Origin: Pseudobdellovibrionaceae bacterium
GTDB taxonomy: Bacteria; Bdellovibrionota; Bdellovibrionia; Bdellovibrionales; JAMPXM01
Assembly (NCBI GenBank): GCA_947462815.1
Contig: CANHQR010000023.1
Coordinates: forward strand, 1 to 48,459
Direction: 5' to 3'
Length of the DNA: 48,459 nucleotides
Both the position numbers and the translations under genes were made by a program. Shown here one piece after another: positions 42,042 to 48,459 of the stretch; the stretch's first letter is position 1, and every line of letters begins with the position of its first letter. The notes beneath the pieces were generated by a model. The model had not been told where the DNA came from, made no database searches, and saw only the letters and a program-made list of their open reading frames with translations.

Positions 42042-42467
42042 ACGAGCCTCCGGATACAATTTTGTAGTGCCCACAAGAATGGCCCATCGGTTATCGCGAG
42101 TTGGGTGAATGGGCAAGCGTGAAGCGGCCTCGATGGCCTGTGTGATCAAATTTGTAAGTGTCTAAAAGTATTGCGAAATTCGCCAACTTGGCGTTGTCGA
42201 GTTTCGCCTTGAGTCAAAGCGGGTTCGGCGCCGAGGTCGGTTCGCCCGACGTATTTCTAAAATACCGTTAACTTTCAATGGACTATGGCGTTAACAGGCG
42301 AGGGCCATGCGGTTCGGCTGAGCCTCCTTGAGGGCGTTTCCACACTCAAGCAAGGCAGCTCGGGAGTCTCAAATTGATCATCCGCTGCCCCCAAATTCGC
42401 CAAGCTAGGCCTTTGAATCTAAACTGGAATTCATGTCGTCCGCCTTCGAGCGGGTGGGGGTGCCATC
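42042..42467. other. Gene-free 426-bp divergent region
   Basis: It lies between the divergent barrel and RCC1 lipoprotein genes and must contain both promoters. An 11-bp palindrome GCGAAATTCGC lies near 42174, and two GTTAAC copies about 20 bp apart near 42268-42295 could be regulator half-sites. No gene or RNA was recognised. Confidence 0.4.
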
Positions 42468-44033
42468 GTGAAAAACTCGCACGAAGATCAGTCGTTTGCG
42501 GCTCCGCTCCAACCCACGCCATCGAAAATGACCCAGACCTCTCCAGCGTCCAAGCTCGCCGTCGTGTGCGCACTGGCCGTGTTGGTGCTCGCTTATCAGA
42601 ATTGCGGCAAGCCCTTCGTGTCGCAAACCGCAGAGCAGCTGGGGCTCTCGTCGGCGGGCTCTGGCGATTTGGCTATGGACTTGAGCATCGAGCAGGGCAA
42701 GGTCGGCTTCGTCGAGATTCCGTTGTCTGTCGCGGTGGGTGCGGATGGCGAAACCAGCGTGCAGTTTACGAACCTTGCGAGTGAAACTGCGGATCGATCT
42801 CTCACTTACGCATCAACTCGTGTGCGCGTGCGAGCCGGCGACACTTCGTTGCAGATTCCCGTGCCGACCTCGCGCTTTCCTGTGCTCGCGACGGCGCGTG
42901 ACTTTGGACTTCGAATTTCGGTTGATGGCGCGGTCTCGTATTCGCGCGAGCTGCGCGTGCAAGTGCGGCCGTCGTCTCTTGTACCCTCGCTGCCGGCCGC
43001 CTTGCCTTCAGTGAGTACGGATCCTCGCCGATTTGTCGGTGTAGGAGGTGCTCAGCTTTCGCCGCTGCCTGTGTACTTGCATCTGCTCGATGGTGCGAGT
43101 CAGGTGATGCCTTCGAACGCGACGATCTGCGGGACCTTTGATAATGACACGCGCTGCGCGGGAGGCTTGAATGCGGCGAACTCGACCGCGGGTGTGGTGC
43201 TGAGTTTGGCGTCGCCGACTGTGAAGTTGCGAGCCCAGTACGCGATCACGTGCTTACGAGGCGTGGACTCAAACCTCCGCTGTATGGAGGTGACGCGCCC
43301 AAGCGCAACGCCCGTGTCGGCCTTCACCACGACTCCTGAAGTCGTTATGAACATGGGCGCGATTGTTGATCATGGTGTGGGCTCAGGATGGGTACATGGT
43401 CTGCTTTCGTCGGGTGAGGTCAAATGGGTGCGCACGGCGCCGGATAACTATGGTGTGAATCAGACGGTGGCCGCGGCGGAGCCTCTCGTATCGATCGATT
43501 CGTCTCAGCATCATGTTTGTGGACTGAGCTCGGGCGGAAACCTTTATTGTTCGTATAATGGCAACCGCGTGTTCCGAGCGATTGCCATGCCGGCGTCAGT
43601 CTTGGCTTTAGCGTCGTCCTCGGGCAACACCGCCGCGGGTGTGCAGGCACATGTTTGCGCTCTCATGTCGGATGGCAGTGTGGGATGCTTCCGCGAGAAT
43701 GTGGACACCTCAGCCGTGGTCTTAGATCCACCATTTTCTGCAGTCACGCTCGTGCAAGGCCTGATTGGCGTGACCAAGATTGCGATGGGCTATCAGTTTG
43801 GTTGTGCCGTTCAGTCCGATGGGGGCGTGAAGTGCTGGGGTAGTAATTCGGACGGTCAGCTCGGCAACAACACTTACGTCAACACAGACTTTTCAGCTGT
43901 CTCTGTGCAGGGTTTACCTGAGCCCATCGCGGAGCTCTCCGCGGCACCTTCTGGCCTTGGGATGTTGGCGCGAGGCCAAAGTGGACGCTGGTATGCGTGG
44001 GGCCGTTTGGGTTGGGATCGCCAATTGCCGTAA
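42468..44033 (+). CDS. RCC1-repeat exported protein with YQNC motif
   Basis: A 521-residue protein starting at GTG. A polar N-terminus is followed by ASKLAVVCALAVLVLAYQNCGKPF. This hydrophobic segment ends in Tyr-Gln-Asn-Cys, which does not meet the normal lipobox rule at -3 and -1 yet sits where a lipidated Cys would be. Residues about 50-290 are beta-rich. From about 300 on, RCC1-like repeats appear (HHVCGLSSGGNLYCSYNGN, CAVQSDGGVKCWGSNSDGQLGNNT). It shares that repeat type with the giant protease. It is probably a surface protein built on a beta-propeller. An internal ATG 20 codons on is an alternative start. Confidence 0.82.
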   Translation: MKNSHEDQSFAAPLQPTPSKMTQTSPASKLAVVCALAVLVLAYQNCGKPFVSQTAEQLGLSSAGSGDLAMDLSIEQGKVGFVEIPLSVAVGADGETSVQFTNLASETADRSLTYASTRVRVRAGDTSLQIPVPTSRFPVLATARDFGLRISVDGAVSYSRELRVQVRPSSLVPSLPAALPSVSTDPRRFVGVGGAQLSPLPVYLHLLDGASQVMPSNATICGTFDNDTRCAGGLNAANSTAGVVLSLASPTVKLRAQYAITCLRGVDSNLRCMEVTRPSATPVSAFTTTPEVVMNMGAIVDHGVGSGWVHGLLSSGEVKWVRTAPDNYGVNQTVAAAEPLVSIDSSQHHVCGLSSGGNLYCSYNGNRVFRAIAMPASVLALASSSGNTAAGVQAHVCALMSDGSVGCFRENVDTSAVVLDPPFSAVTLVQGLIGVTKIAMGYQFGCAVQSDGGVKCWGSNSDGQLGNNTYVNTDFSAVSVQGLPEPIAELSAAPSGLGMLARGQSGRWYAWGRLGWDRQLP

Positions 44034-44074
44034 CTTGAATGCCGGTGCGCCTGACCGAGTTGGCCGAAAGAGCG

Positions 44075-44437
44075 TTACGAGAGAGCTTTTCGAAAGGTGA
44101 GCGCGAGAGCGATCGCTGCGGGAGCCGCTTGCAGCCACAAAATCCGGCTCGACACGGTCGCGGCTCCGTAGATTCCAGCGACAATCACGCACGCAAAAAA
44201 GAAGCGCTTCCACATCAAATCGCCTTGCAGTTCAGCAAGGATCAAGCCGGCGGCCAGGAACATATTGTAGAGCCCCTGATTGGCCATGAGTGGCGCGGCG
44301 CGCTCAGCAAAGGCGGGATCGATGCGAAAGATCTTCTGCCCAATCGGGCCTTTGAACAGAAACATTTCGAGGATACCGAAACCAATGTGTTGAATCGCGA
44401 TGAACCATGCCATGCCAGGAAGTGTAGCGAGGCCCAC
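44075..44437 (-). CDS. DUF1304-like small membrane protein
   Basis: A 120-residue protein with four hydrophobic segments. IQHIGFGILEMFLF near the N-terminus and LMANQGLYNMFLAAGLI are the landmarks of the DUF1304 family of four-helix membrane proteins of uncertain function. The start could be this GTG or the ATG eight codons later (MAWFIAIQHIG); neither has a good ribosome site. It is convergent with the RCC1 protein gene. Confidence 0.78.
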   Translation of the reverse strand: MGLATLPGMAWFIAIQHIGFGILEMFLFKGPIGQKIFRIDPAFAERAAPLMANQGLYNMFLAAGLILAELQGDLMWKRFFFACVIVAGIYGAATVSSRILWLQAAPAAIALALTFRKALS

Positions 44438-44486
44438 GAGTGAGTGTCGAGGGCATCGCGATCAATTGTGAATGTTTCTTTTCGTA

Positions 44487-45068
44487 TTATTGGCAGAAGT
44501 CGAATTCGCTCGGGTTCTGCACCGGCGGATTCAGTTTGGCCTCGACAATAATTTTGAGGGCCTCGGCCTGTGAAATCGTGCCGTTTCGAATTTCATTGTA
44601 GAGATCCATCTCAAGATTCTGGCGGAGTGCTTTGACGCTTTTGTGCTCCGGCCAAAGGTTGTCGCGACGATTGGAGCCGCCGATCGCCAGGGGAATGAAA
44701 TGATCGATCGTGTACTCTTTGCGGCACTTTGAGCTGATGCCGTAGTCATCGTAGATGTCGCGTTTGAGTGAGGAGGCCACGTTGCGGCCGCAGTAAGGAA
44801 TTTTCTCGGCGTAGCGATCTTGTTTGTAATCCGGATCGCGCTTGGAGCAGAGCGAGCCAGGGGTGGCTTGGCTGTCGGGGATAAAGGGAAACGCCAGCGT
44901 CGGAGGCTGCTGAGGCGGCGGAATTTTATAGATTTGGAAGAGCGGTTGCGAGTCCGCAAGGAGGGCCTCATCTGAGATGGCCGTTGTGCTCGCGCTGAGT
45001 GAGAGGGGAAGGAGGAGGGACAGTGCGAGAACGGCGACAAAAGACGACTTAAAAAACCGTACAACCAT
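44487..45068 (-). CDS. Secreted HNH-type nuclease
   Basis: A 193-residue exported protein. Residues 1-26 are a signal peptide (FFKSSFVAVLALSLLLPLSLSAS). The HNH core is EYTIDHFIPLAIGGSNRRDN followed by LWPEH: Asp122-His123 as the first metal/base pair and Asn137 in the DNLWPEH turn. Two Cys pairs (about 74/93 and 115/192) may form disulfides, suiting an extracytoplasmic enzyme. Such nucleases can degrade DNA in the periplasm or in the surroundings. In a predatory organism this could recycle prey DNA, but that is inference. GGAGGG lies five bases before ATG. Confidence 0.85.
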   Translation of the reverse strand: MVVRFFKSSFVAVLALSLLLPLSLSASTTAISDEALLADSQPLFQIYKIPPPQQPPTLAFPFIPDSQATPGSLCSKRDPDYKQDRYAEKIPYCGRNVASSLKRDIYDDYGISSKCRKEYTIDHFIPLAIGGSNRRDNLWPEHKSVKALRQNLEMDLYNEIRNGTISQAEALKIIVEAKLNPPVQNPSEFDFCQ

Positions 45069-45714
45069 TGAGACCCTCCGTTGGTCATGGTGTGAGCGGA
45101 CGATGTGAAAAGCTCCGCGCTCGGCAATCCTTCGCCGAAGCTCGAAGCGGATCGCTCCGCGGAGTGATCGAAGCCTGGGGCCTTGACCGACTCTGAGGAT
45201 GATCCTCCACGAGAATGAGCCTAGCTTATTTCAGGATTTGGTCAAAATCTGAGTTGATGTCTTTGCATCACACGCCGACCAGCGTGGACCCAGTCCGCAG
45301 ATGATTTTGAGTTTATGAGAAGCTCGGTGAGTTAGGCGAGTTAGCTGATTCTCTTTTGTGAAGAGTACCAATTTGCGATGAATGCCGATCTGGAGTGACC
45401 CGCGACAGCGAAGCCAGGCAACTCATGTCCGAATCCTCACGGCCGCCCACTGCAGCTCGCTCTCCGTCTCGAGCGCCACCCCTGCTTTTTACCTGCAGAG
45501 ACTCGTCGTGGGCTCCTGGGTCCTTCGGAATGCAGAAAAATCAGCAAATACGTGTATTTAACAGAATAATCCGGACACTTTCGCAAATGCGAAAATCCCT
45601 CCGCAGGGGCGTCCATTGTGCTCTTGCAGGACAGGCTATTGGCCTCCAAATCAAAATCTGAGGGGTCTCGTGCGCTCCCCGCATCTTGCTCTTTGGTCAG
45701 ACCAGGAGGCGAAC
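45069..45714. other. Gene-free 646-bp region with several palindromes
   Basis: Features seen: a near-perfect 20-bp palindrome at 45150-45169 (GATCGCTCCG then CGGAGTGATC, one mismatch); AAATAC-GT-GTATTT at 45546-45559; TTTCGCA-AA-TGCGAAA at 45579-45594; and a stray copy of the dnaE2 repeat core at 45395-45410. The last two palindromes lie upstream of the LysR-type gene and may be its control sites. Frames of 70-88 codons on both strands lack ribosome sites and were not accepted. Confidence 0.5.
45395..45410. repeat. Extragenic degenerate copy of the dnaE2 repeat core
   Basis: GTGACCCGCGACAGCG matches the first 16 bases of the dnaE2 repeat core with one mismatch. It lies 20 kb away, outside any accepted gene. 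Confidence 0.5.
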
Positions 45715-46089
45715 ATGAACTACAACAAAAACAACTCGCTCAACAATTCAATGTCGGTCGGAGAGTCGCGCACCATGGTGTTTTACTCTCGCGAGATTCA
45801 GTACTTCATCTTGGTGGTCGAGCATCGTGGAATCATCGGTGCGGCGCGGGCGGCGGATCGCGATTCGGCGAACTTATCGCGAATGTTGAAGCGCCTCGAA
45901 AAGCAAGTCGGCGCTCGACTCTTTGATCGTCGTAAAACAGGTTTGGTGCCAACGGCGACAGCGTTGCGACTTTATCAGCGCCTAACGGATGTCGATTTAC
46001 TGCTGCGTGATTTTGCACCTGTGGGCTCGGCGACGAATGCGAGTTCATCATCGGTGAGCCGCGCGACGCAAGGCTTGGCAGTCGGCTGA
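45715..46089 (+). CDS. LysR-type DNA-binding domain without effector domain
   Basis: A 124-residue protein. Residues 23-90 are a LysR-type winged helix-turn-helix: FYSREIQYFILVVEHRGIIG, AARAADRDSANLSRMLKRLE and VGARLFDRRKTGLVPT. A short linker helix follows and the protein stops, whereas LysR regulators normally continue for another 200 residues with a substrate-binding domain. No frame continuing that domain is found behind it, since ung follows 37 bp on. It is either a truncated relic or a stand-alone regulator or antagonist. GGAGG precedes ATG. Confidence 0.85.
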   Translation: MNYNKNNSLNNSMSVGESRTMVFYSREIQYFILVVEHRGIIGAARAADRDSANLSRMLKRLEKQVGARLFDRRKTGLVPTATALRLYQRLTDVDLLLRDFAPVGSATNASSSSVSRATQGLAVG

Positions 46090-46126
46090 TCTCTGCTTTA
46101 GTCTCCCTTCCCGTGGGAGGGGAGAC

Positions 46127-46900
46127 ATGGCGAATTTGCCTGAGGTCGGCGCGACCAGCAAGGGTCCGCGACCAGAAGCCAACACCGAGGCCCAGCCTGG
46201 CGCACCAATTGACCGTCGGCAAATTGATGGGCCGCGACTTGAAGCGAGCTGGCGGCGCATGCTCGCCGCTGAGTTTCAAGCTTCTTACATGGCGGAGCTG
46301 CGCGCGTTTTTGAAGCGCGAGCTCGACAGCGGAGCGACGATTTTTCCGCACACGCGCGATTACTTTCGCGCCTTTGATTTGACGCCCTTTGAAAAAGTCC
46401 GGGTGGTGATTTTGGGGCAGGATCCCTATCACGGTCCCGGCCAAGCCCATGGACTGTGTTTTTCGGTTCGAGACGGCGTGGCCTTTCCGCCGTCGCTGCT
46501 CAATATTTTCAAAGAATTGCAAAGCGATTTGGGATTAACTCGTCCCACGCGAGGTGATCTTTCCGCATGGGCTGAACAGGGAGTGTTGCTGCTCAATAGC
46601 GTGCTCACGGTGCGCGAAGGCCAAGCGGCTTCGCATCAGCGACGTGGCTGGGAACGTTTCACCGACGTTGTGGTTCAGCAACTCAATCAGCAGCGCGAGG
46701 GAATTGTCTTCGTCTTGTGGGGTGCCTACGCGCAAAAAAAGGGCGCGTTGATCGATCGCCAGAAGCATCATGTGATCGAGAGCGTGCATCCTTCGCCGCT
46801 GTCGGCTTCGCGTGGCTTTTTTGGTTCTCGGCCGTTTTCCAAGATCAATGCGTATTTGCGTTCGCGCGGCGAGGCGGAGATCGATTGGATGCTTCGATGA
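46127..46900 (+). CDS. ung: Uracil-DNA glycosylase
   Basis: A 257-residue family 1 uracil-DNA glycosylase that removes uracil from DNA to start base excision repair. The catalytic water-activating loop is GQDPYHG (97-103, Asp99), followed by QAHGLCFSV. LLLNSVLTV forms the uracil-binding strand and HPSPLSASRGFFG (His221) the minor-groove loop. A disordered extension of about 35 residues precedes the core. GGGAGGGGAG precedes ATG. The stop overlaps the selO start as ATGA, so both are translated together. Confidence 0.97.
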   Translation: MANLPEVGATSKGPRPEANTEAQPGAPIDRRQIDGPRLEASWRRMLAAEFQASYMAELRAFLKRELDSGATIFPHTRDYFRAFDLTPFEKVRVVILGQDPYHGPGQAHGLCFSVRDGVAFPPSLLNIFKELQSDLGLTRPTRGDLSAWAEQGVLLLNSVLTVREGQAASHQRRGWERFTDVVVQQLNQQREGIVFVLWGAYAQKKGALIDRQKHHVIESVHPSPLSASRGFFGSRPFSKINAYLRSRGEAEIDWMLR

Positions 46901-48399
46901 GTTCATCCCTTCATCCTCGGGCACAATGGGATCACTCTTATTCTCGACTTTCGCCCGTCTTCTACGCACGTGTGCAACCTGTGCCGGTACGTGAGCCGCG
47001 ACTGCTCTATTTGAATGATCAATTGGCGGGGGAACTTAGTTTCGATGTCGAGGAGTTTCGTCGTGAAGGCGCACATTGGTTGACCGGTGGGCGTGAGTGG
47101 CCGGGAACTCGGCCGTTGGCGATGGCCTATGCGGGACATCAGTTTGGCGGATTCACCAAGCTCGGCGATGGCCGCGCCCACCTGATGGGTGAACGCGTGA
47201 CAGAGTCCGGGCGCCGTTGGGACGTGCACCTCAAAGGCTCAGGACCAACTCCGTTTTCTCGCCGAGGCGATGGTCGCGCGGCGCTGGCGCCCATGCTGCG
47301 CGAAGTGCTCATCAGCGAATCTCTTCATGCCTTGGGAGTACCGTGTTCGCGAAGTCTTTCGGTGGTTGCGACGGGCGAGTGGATTGATCGCGAGGTCTCA
47401 AAGCCCGGAGCCGTCTTGGCGCGTGTAGCGAGCAGTCACCTACGTGTTGGATCCTTCGAGTTCGCGGCTGCCTTTTCAGCGTCGACACCGGCAGAACGCG
47501 TGGAACTGACGCGGGAGTTACTCCAGTACGCATTGCGGCGGCACGAACCGGAGCTTCAGCAAGCGAAACGTCCAGCGCTGGAGTTTTTGCGCGCCGTGGT
47601 CGCTCGACAGGCCCAGTTAATCGCCAAGTGGATGTCGATCGGTTTCATCCATGGCGTGATGAACACCGACAACATGACGATTTCAGGAGAGTCGATGGAT
47701 TTCGGTCCCTGCGCCTTCTTGGACCGATACGATCCGGATTCAGTCTTTTCTTCCATCGATCACCAAGGTCGCTACGCCTATCGCAATCAGCCGCGAATCG
47801 CGCCTTGGAACTTGGCTTGCCTGGCGGAAGCTTTATTACCCTTGCTTGCCGAAGAGGCGGGATTGAGCGTGCAAGCTGTGGTTCCCGAGATCAAAACGGA
47901 AATCGACCAGTTCGCTGCGGCTTACGATGCCGCTTGGCTGCGGGAGTTTCGCGCCAAGCTCGGTTTGCGTTCGGAAAATCTGGGTGAGGATTCTGGGCAA
48001 GCCGCCGACCGCACATTGATCGAAGATTTTCTGAAGCTCTTGCAGAAGGAACGCGCGGACTTCACGTTGAGTTTTCGTGAGTTGGCTCAGGCAGAGACGG
48101 TCGAGAGGCTCTCTTCCATACCGGAGGGCAAAAGTTGGTTTCACCGCTGGCAAGACCGCTTTCGCGCCAGCGACGCGACGACGATCACTCGTCGCGAACA
48201 AATGCTTCGCGCGAATCCGGCGGTGATCGCGCGAAATTTCCAAGTGGAGCGAGCGCTGAAGAACGCGGAACAAGGTGACCTCACGCAGTTTGAAGCTTTA
48301 CTCAAAGCCGTGCGCGAACCGTGGACGGATCACGCCGAGTACTCTGCGGCACCACCTGAGGGATTCGCCGATACCTTTCAAACCTTTTGCGGCACGTGA
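46897..48399 (+). CDS. selO: SelO family protein adenylyltransferase (YdiU)
   Basis: A 500-residue pseudokinase-fold enzyme that transfers AMP to Ser, Thr or Tyr of target proteins, linked to redox response in known members. Family marks: PLAMAYAGHQFGGFTKLGDGRAH near the N-terminus, HLKGSGPTPFSRRGDGRAAL (nucleotide loop), MREVLISE-type helix as MLREVLISESLHALGVP, GFIHGVMNTDNMTISG (active site) and DFGPCAFLDRYDP (metal site). It lacks the C-terminal selenocysteine/Cys motif of some SelO proteins; it ends DTFQTFCGT with a single Cys. ATG at 46897 overlaps the ung stop; a longer frame from 46717 only shadows ung. Confidence 0.95.
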   Translation: MSSSLHPRAQWDHSYSRLSPVFYARVQPVPVREPRLLYLNDQLAGELSFDVEEFRREGAHWLTGGREWPGTRPLAMAYAGHQFGGFTKLGDGRAHLMGERVTESGRRWDVHLKGSGPTPFSRRGDGRAALAPMLREVLISESLHALGVPCSRSLSVVATGEWIDREVSKPGAVLARVASSHLRVGSFEFAAAFSASTPAERVELTRELLQYALRRHEPELQQAKRPALEFLRAVVARQAQLIAKWMSIGFIHGVMNTDNMTISGESMDFGPCAFLDRYDPDSVFSSIDHQGRYAYRNQPRIAPWNLACLAEALLPLLAEEAGLSVQAVVPEIKTEIDQFAAAYDAAWLREFRAKLGLRSENLGEDSGQAADRTLIEDFLKLLQKERADFTLSFRELAQAETVERLSSIPEGKSWFHRWQDRFRASDATTITRREQMLRANPAVIARNFQVERALKNAEQGDLTQFEALLKAVREPWTDHAEYSAAPPEGFADTFQTFCGT

Positions 48400-48459
48400 G
48401 CTCATCGGGCCGCAGCAGCTGATCGAGAGTCCAAGCGGGATTGTTAATGACCTATGTTG

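Noticed and set aside
45395-45661. 88-codon frame in front of the LysR-type gene
   Set aside because: Low-complexity Ser/Arg/Pro sequence, no ribosome site; its start coincides with the repeat core.
48400-48459. Start of another gene at the window edge
   Set aside because: Sixty bases show no start, stop pattern or motif that can be assigned.

Overview
The window looks like a chromosome segment of a Bdellovibrionota (Bdellovibrio-like) bacterium of roughly 55-57 % GC. Pointers are a TIGR02147/DUF4423-type regulator next to a lipoprotein operon, many lipoproteins with Gly/Ser-rich linkers, two RCC1-repeat lipoproteins (one with a Tyr-Gln-Asn-Cys pseudo-lipobox), and a lexA-imuA-imuB-dnaE2 mutagenesis cassette. 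No rRNA, tRNA, CRISPR array, insertion sequence or prophage module was recognised. The taxonomic placement is inference from gene content.

Layout. 1-5.3 kb: small outer-membrane barrel, Cys-rich secreted protein, family 9 glycosyltransferase and a large EF-hand lipoprotein. 5.3-11 kb: EamA and CDF transporters in a coupled pair, a lipoprotein, a D-lactate dehydrogenase-like enzyme and another lipoprotein. 11-14.2 kb: GAF-PAS histidine kinase and a small divergent HTH module. 14.2-21 kb: a tail-fibre-like lipoprotein and a 1599-residue subtilisin-like lipoprotein preceded by a coupled membrane protein that may be its propeptide supplied in trans. 21.4-22.2 kb: a membrane-anchored D-Ala-D-Ala dipeptidase homologue lacking two key residues. 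22.2-29.5 kb: the SOS cassette (lexA, imuA, imuB, a hidden 57-residue membrane ORF, dnaE2). dnaE2 carries a GC-rich repeat translated in frame, and lexA has a six-unit 11-bp direct-repeat array over its promoter.

29.9-31.9 kb: a BlaI-type repressor coupled to an M56 metallopeptidase fused to a lytic transglycosylase domain, with a 20-bp perfect palindrome as probable operator and an intrinsic terminator behind. 32-34.9 kb: a FeeM-like N-acyl amino acid synthase coupled to a vanillyl-alcohol-oxidase-type flavoprotein, plus a 50-residue Cys-pair micro-protein. 34.9-40.9 kb: TIGR02147 regulator divergent from four exported proteins, two of them tandem paralogues and three joined by ATGA overlaps. 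41-45 kb: outer-membrane protein, RCC1 lipoprotein, DUF1304-like membrane protein and a secreted HNH nuclease. 45.7-48.4 kb: a LysR-type DNA-binding domain alone, then coupled ung and selO.

The most promising candidates for undescribed biology are the BlaI/M56-transglycosylase fusion, the FeeM-flavoprotein pair, the repeats inside dnaE2 and the lexA operator array. All functions are read from sequence motifs without database searches.
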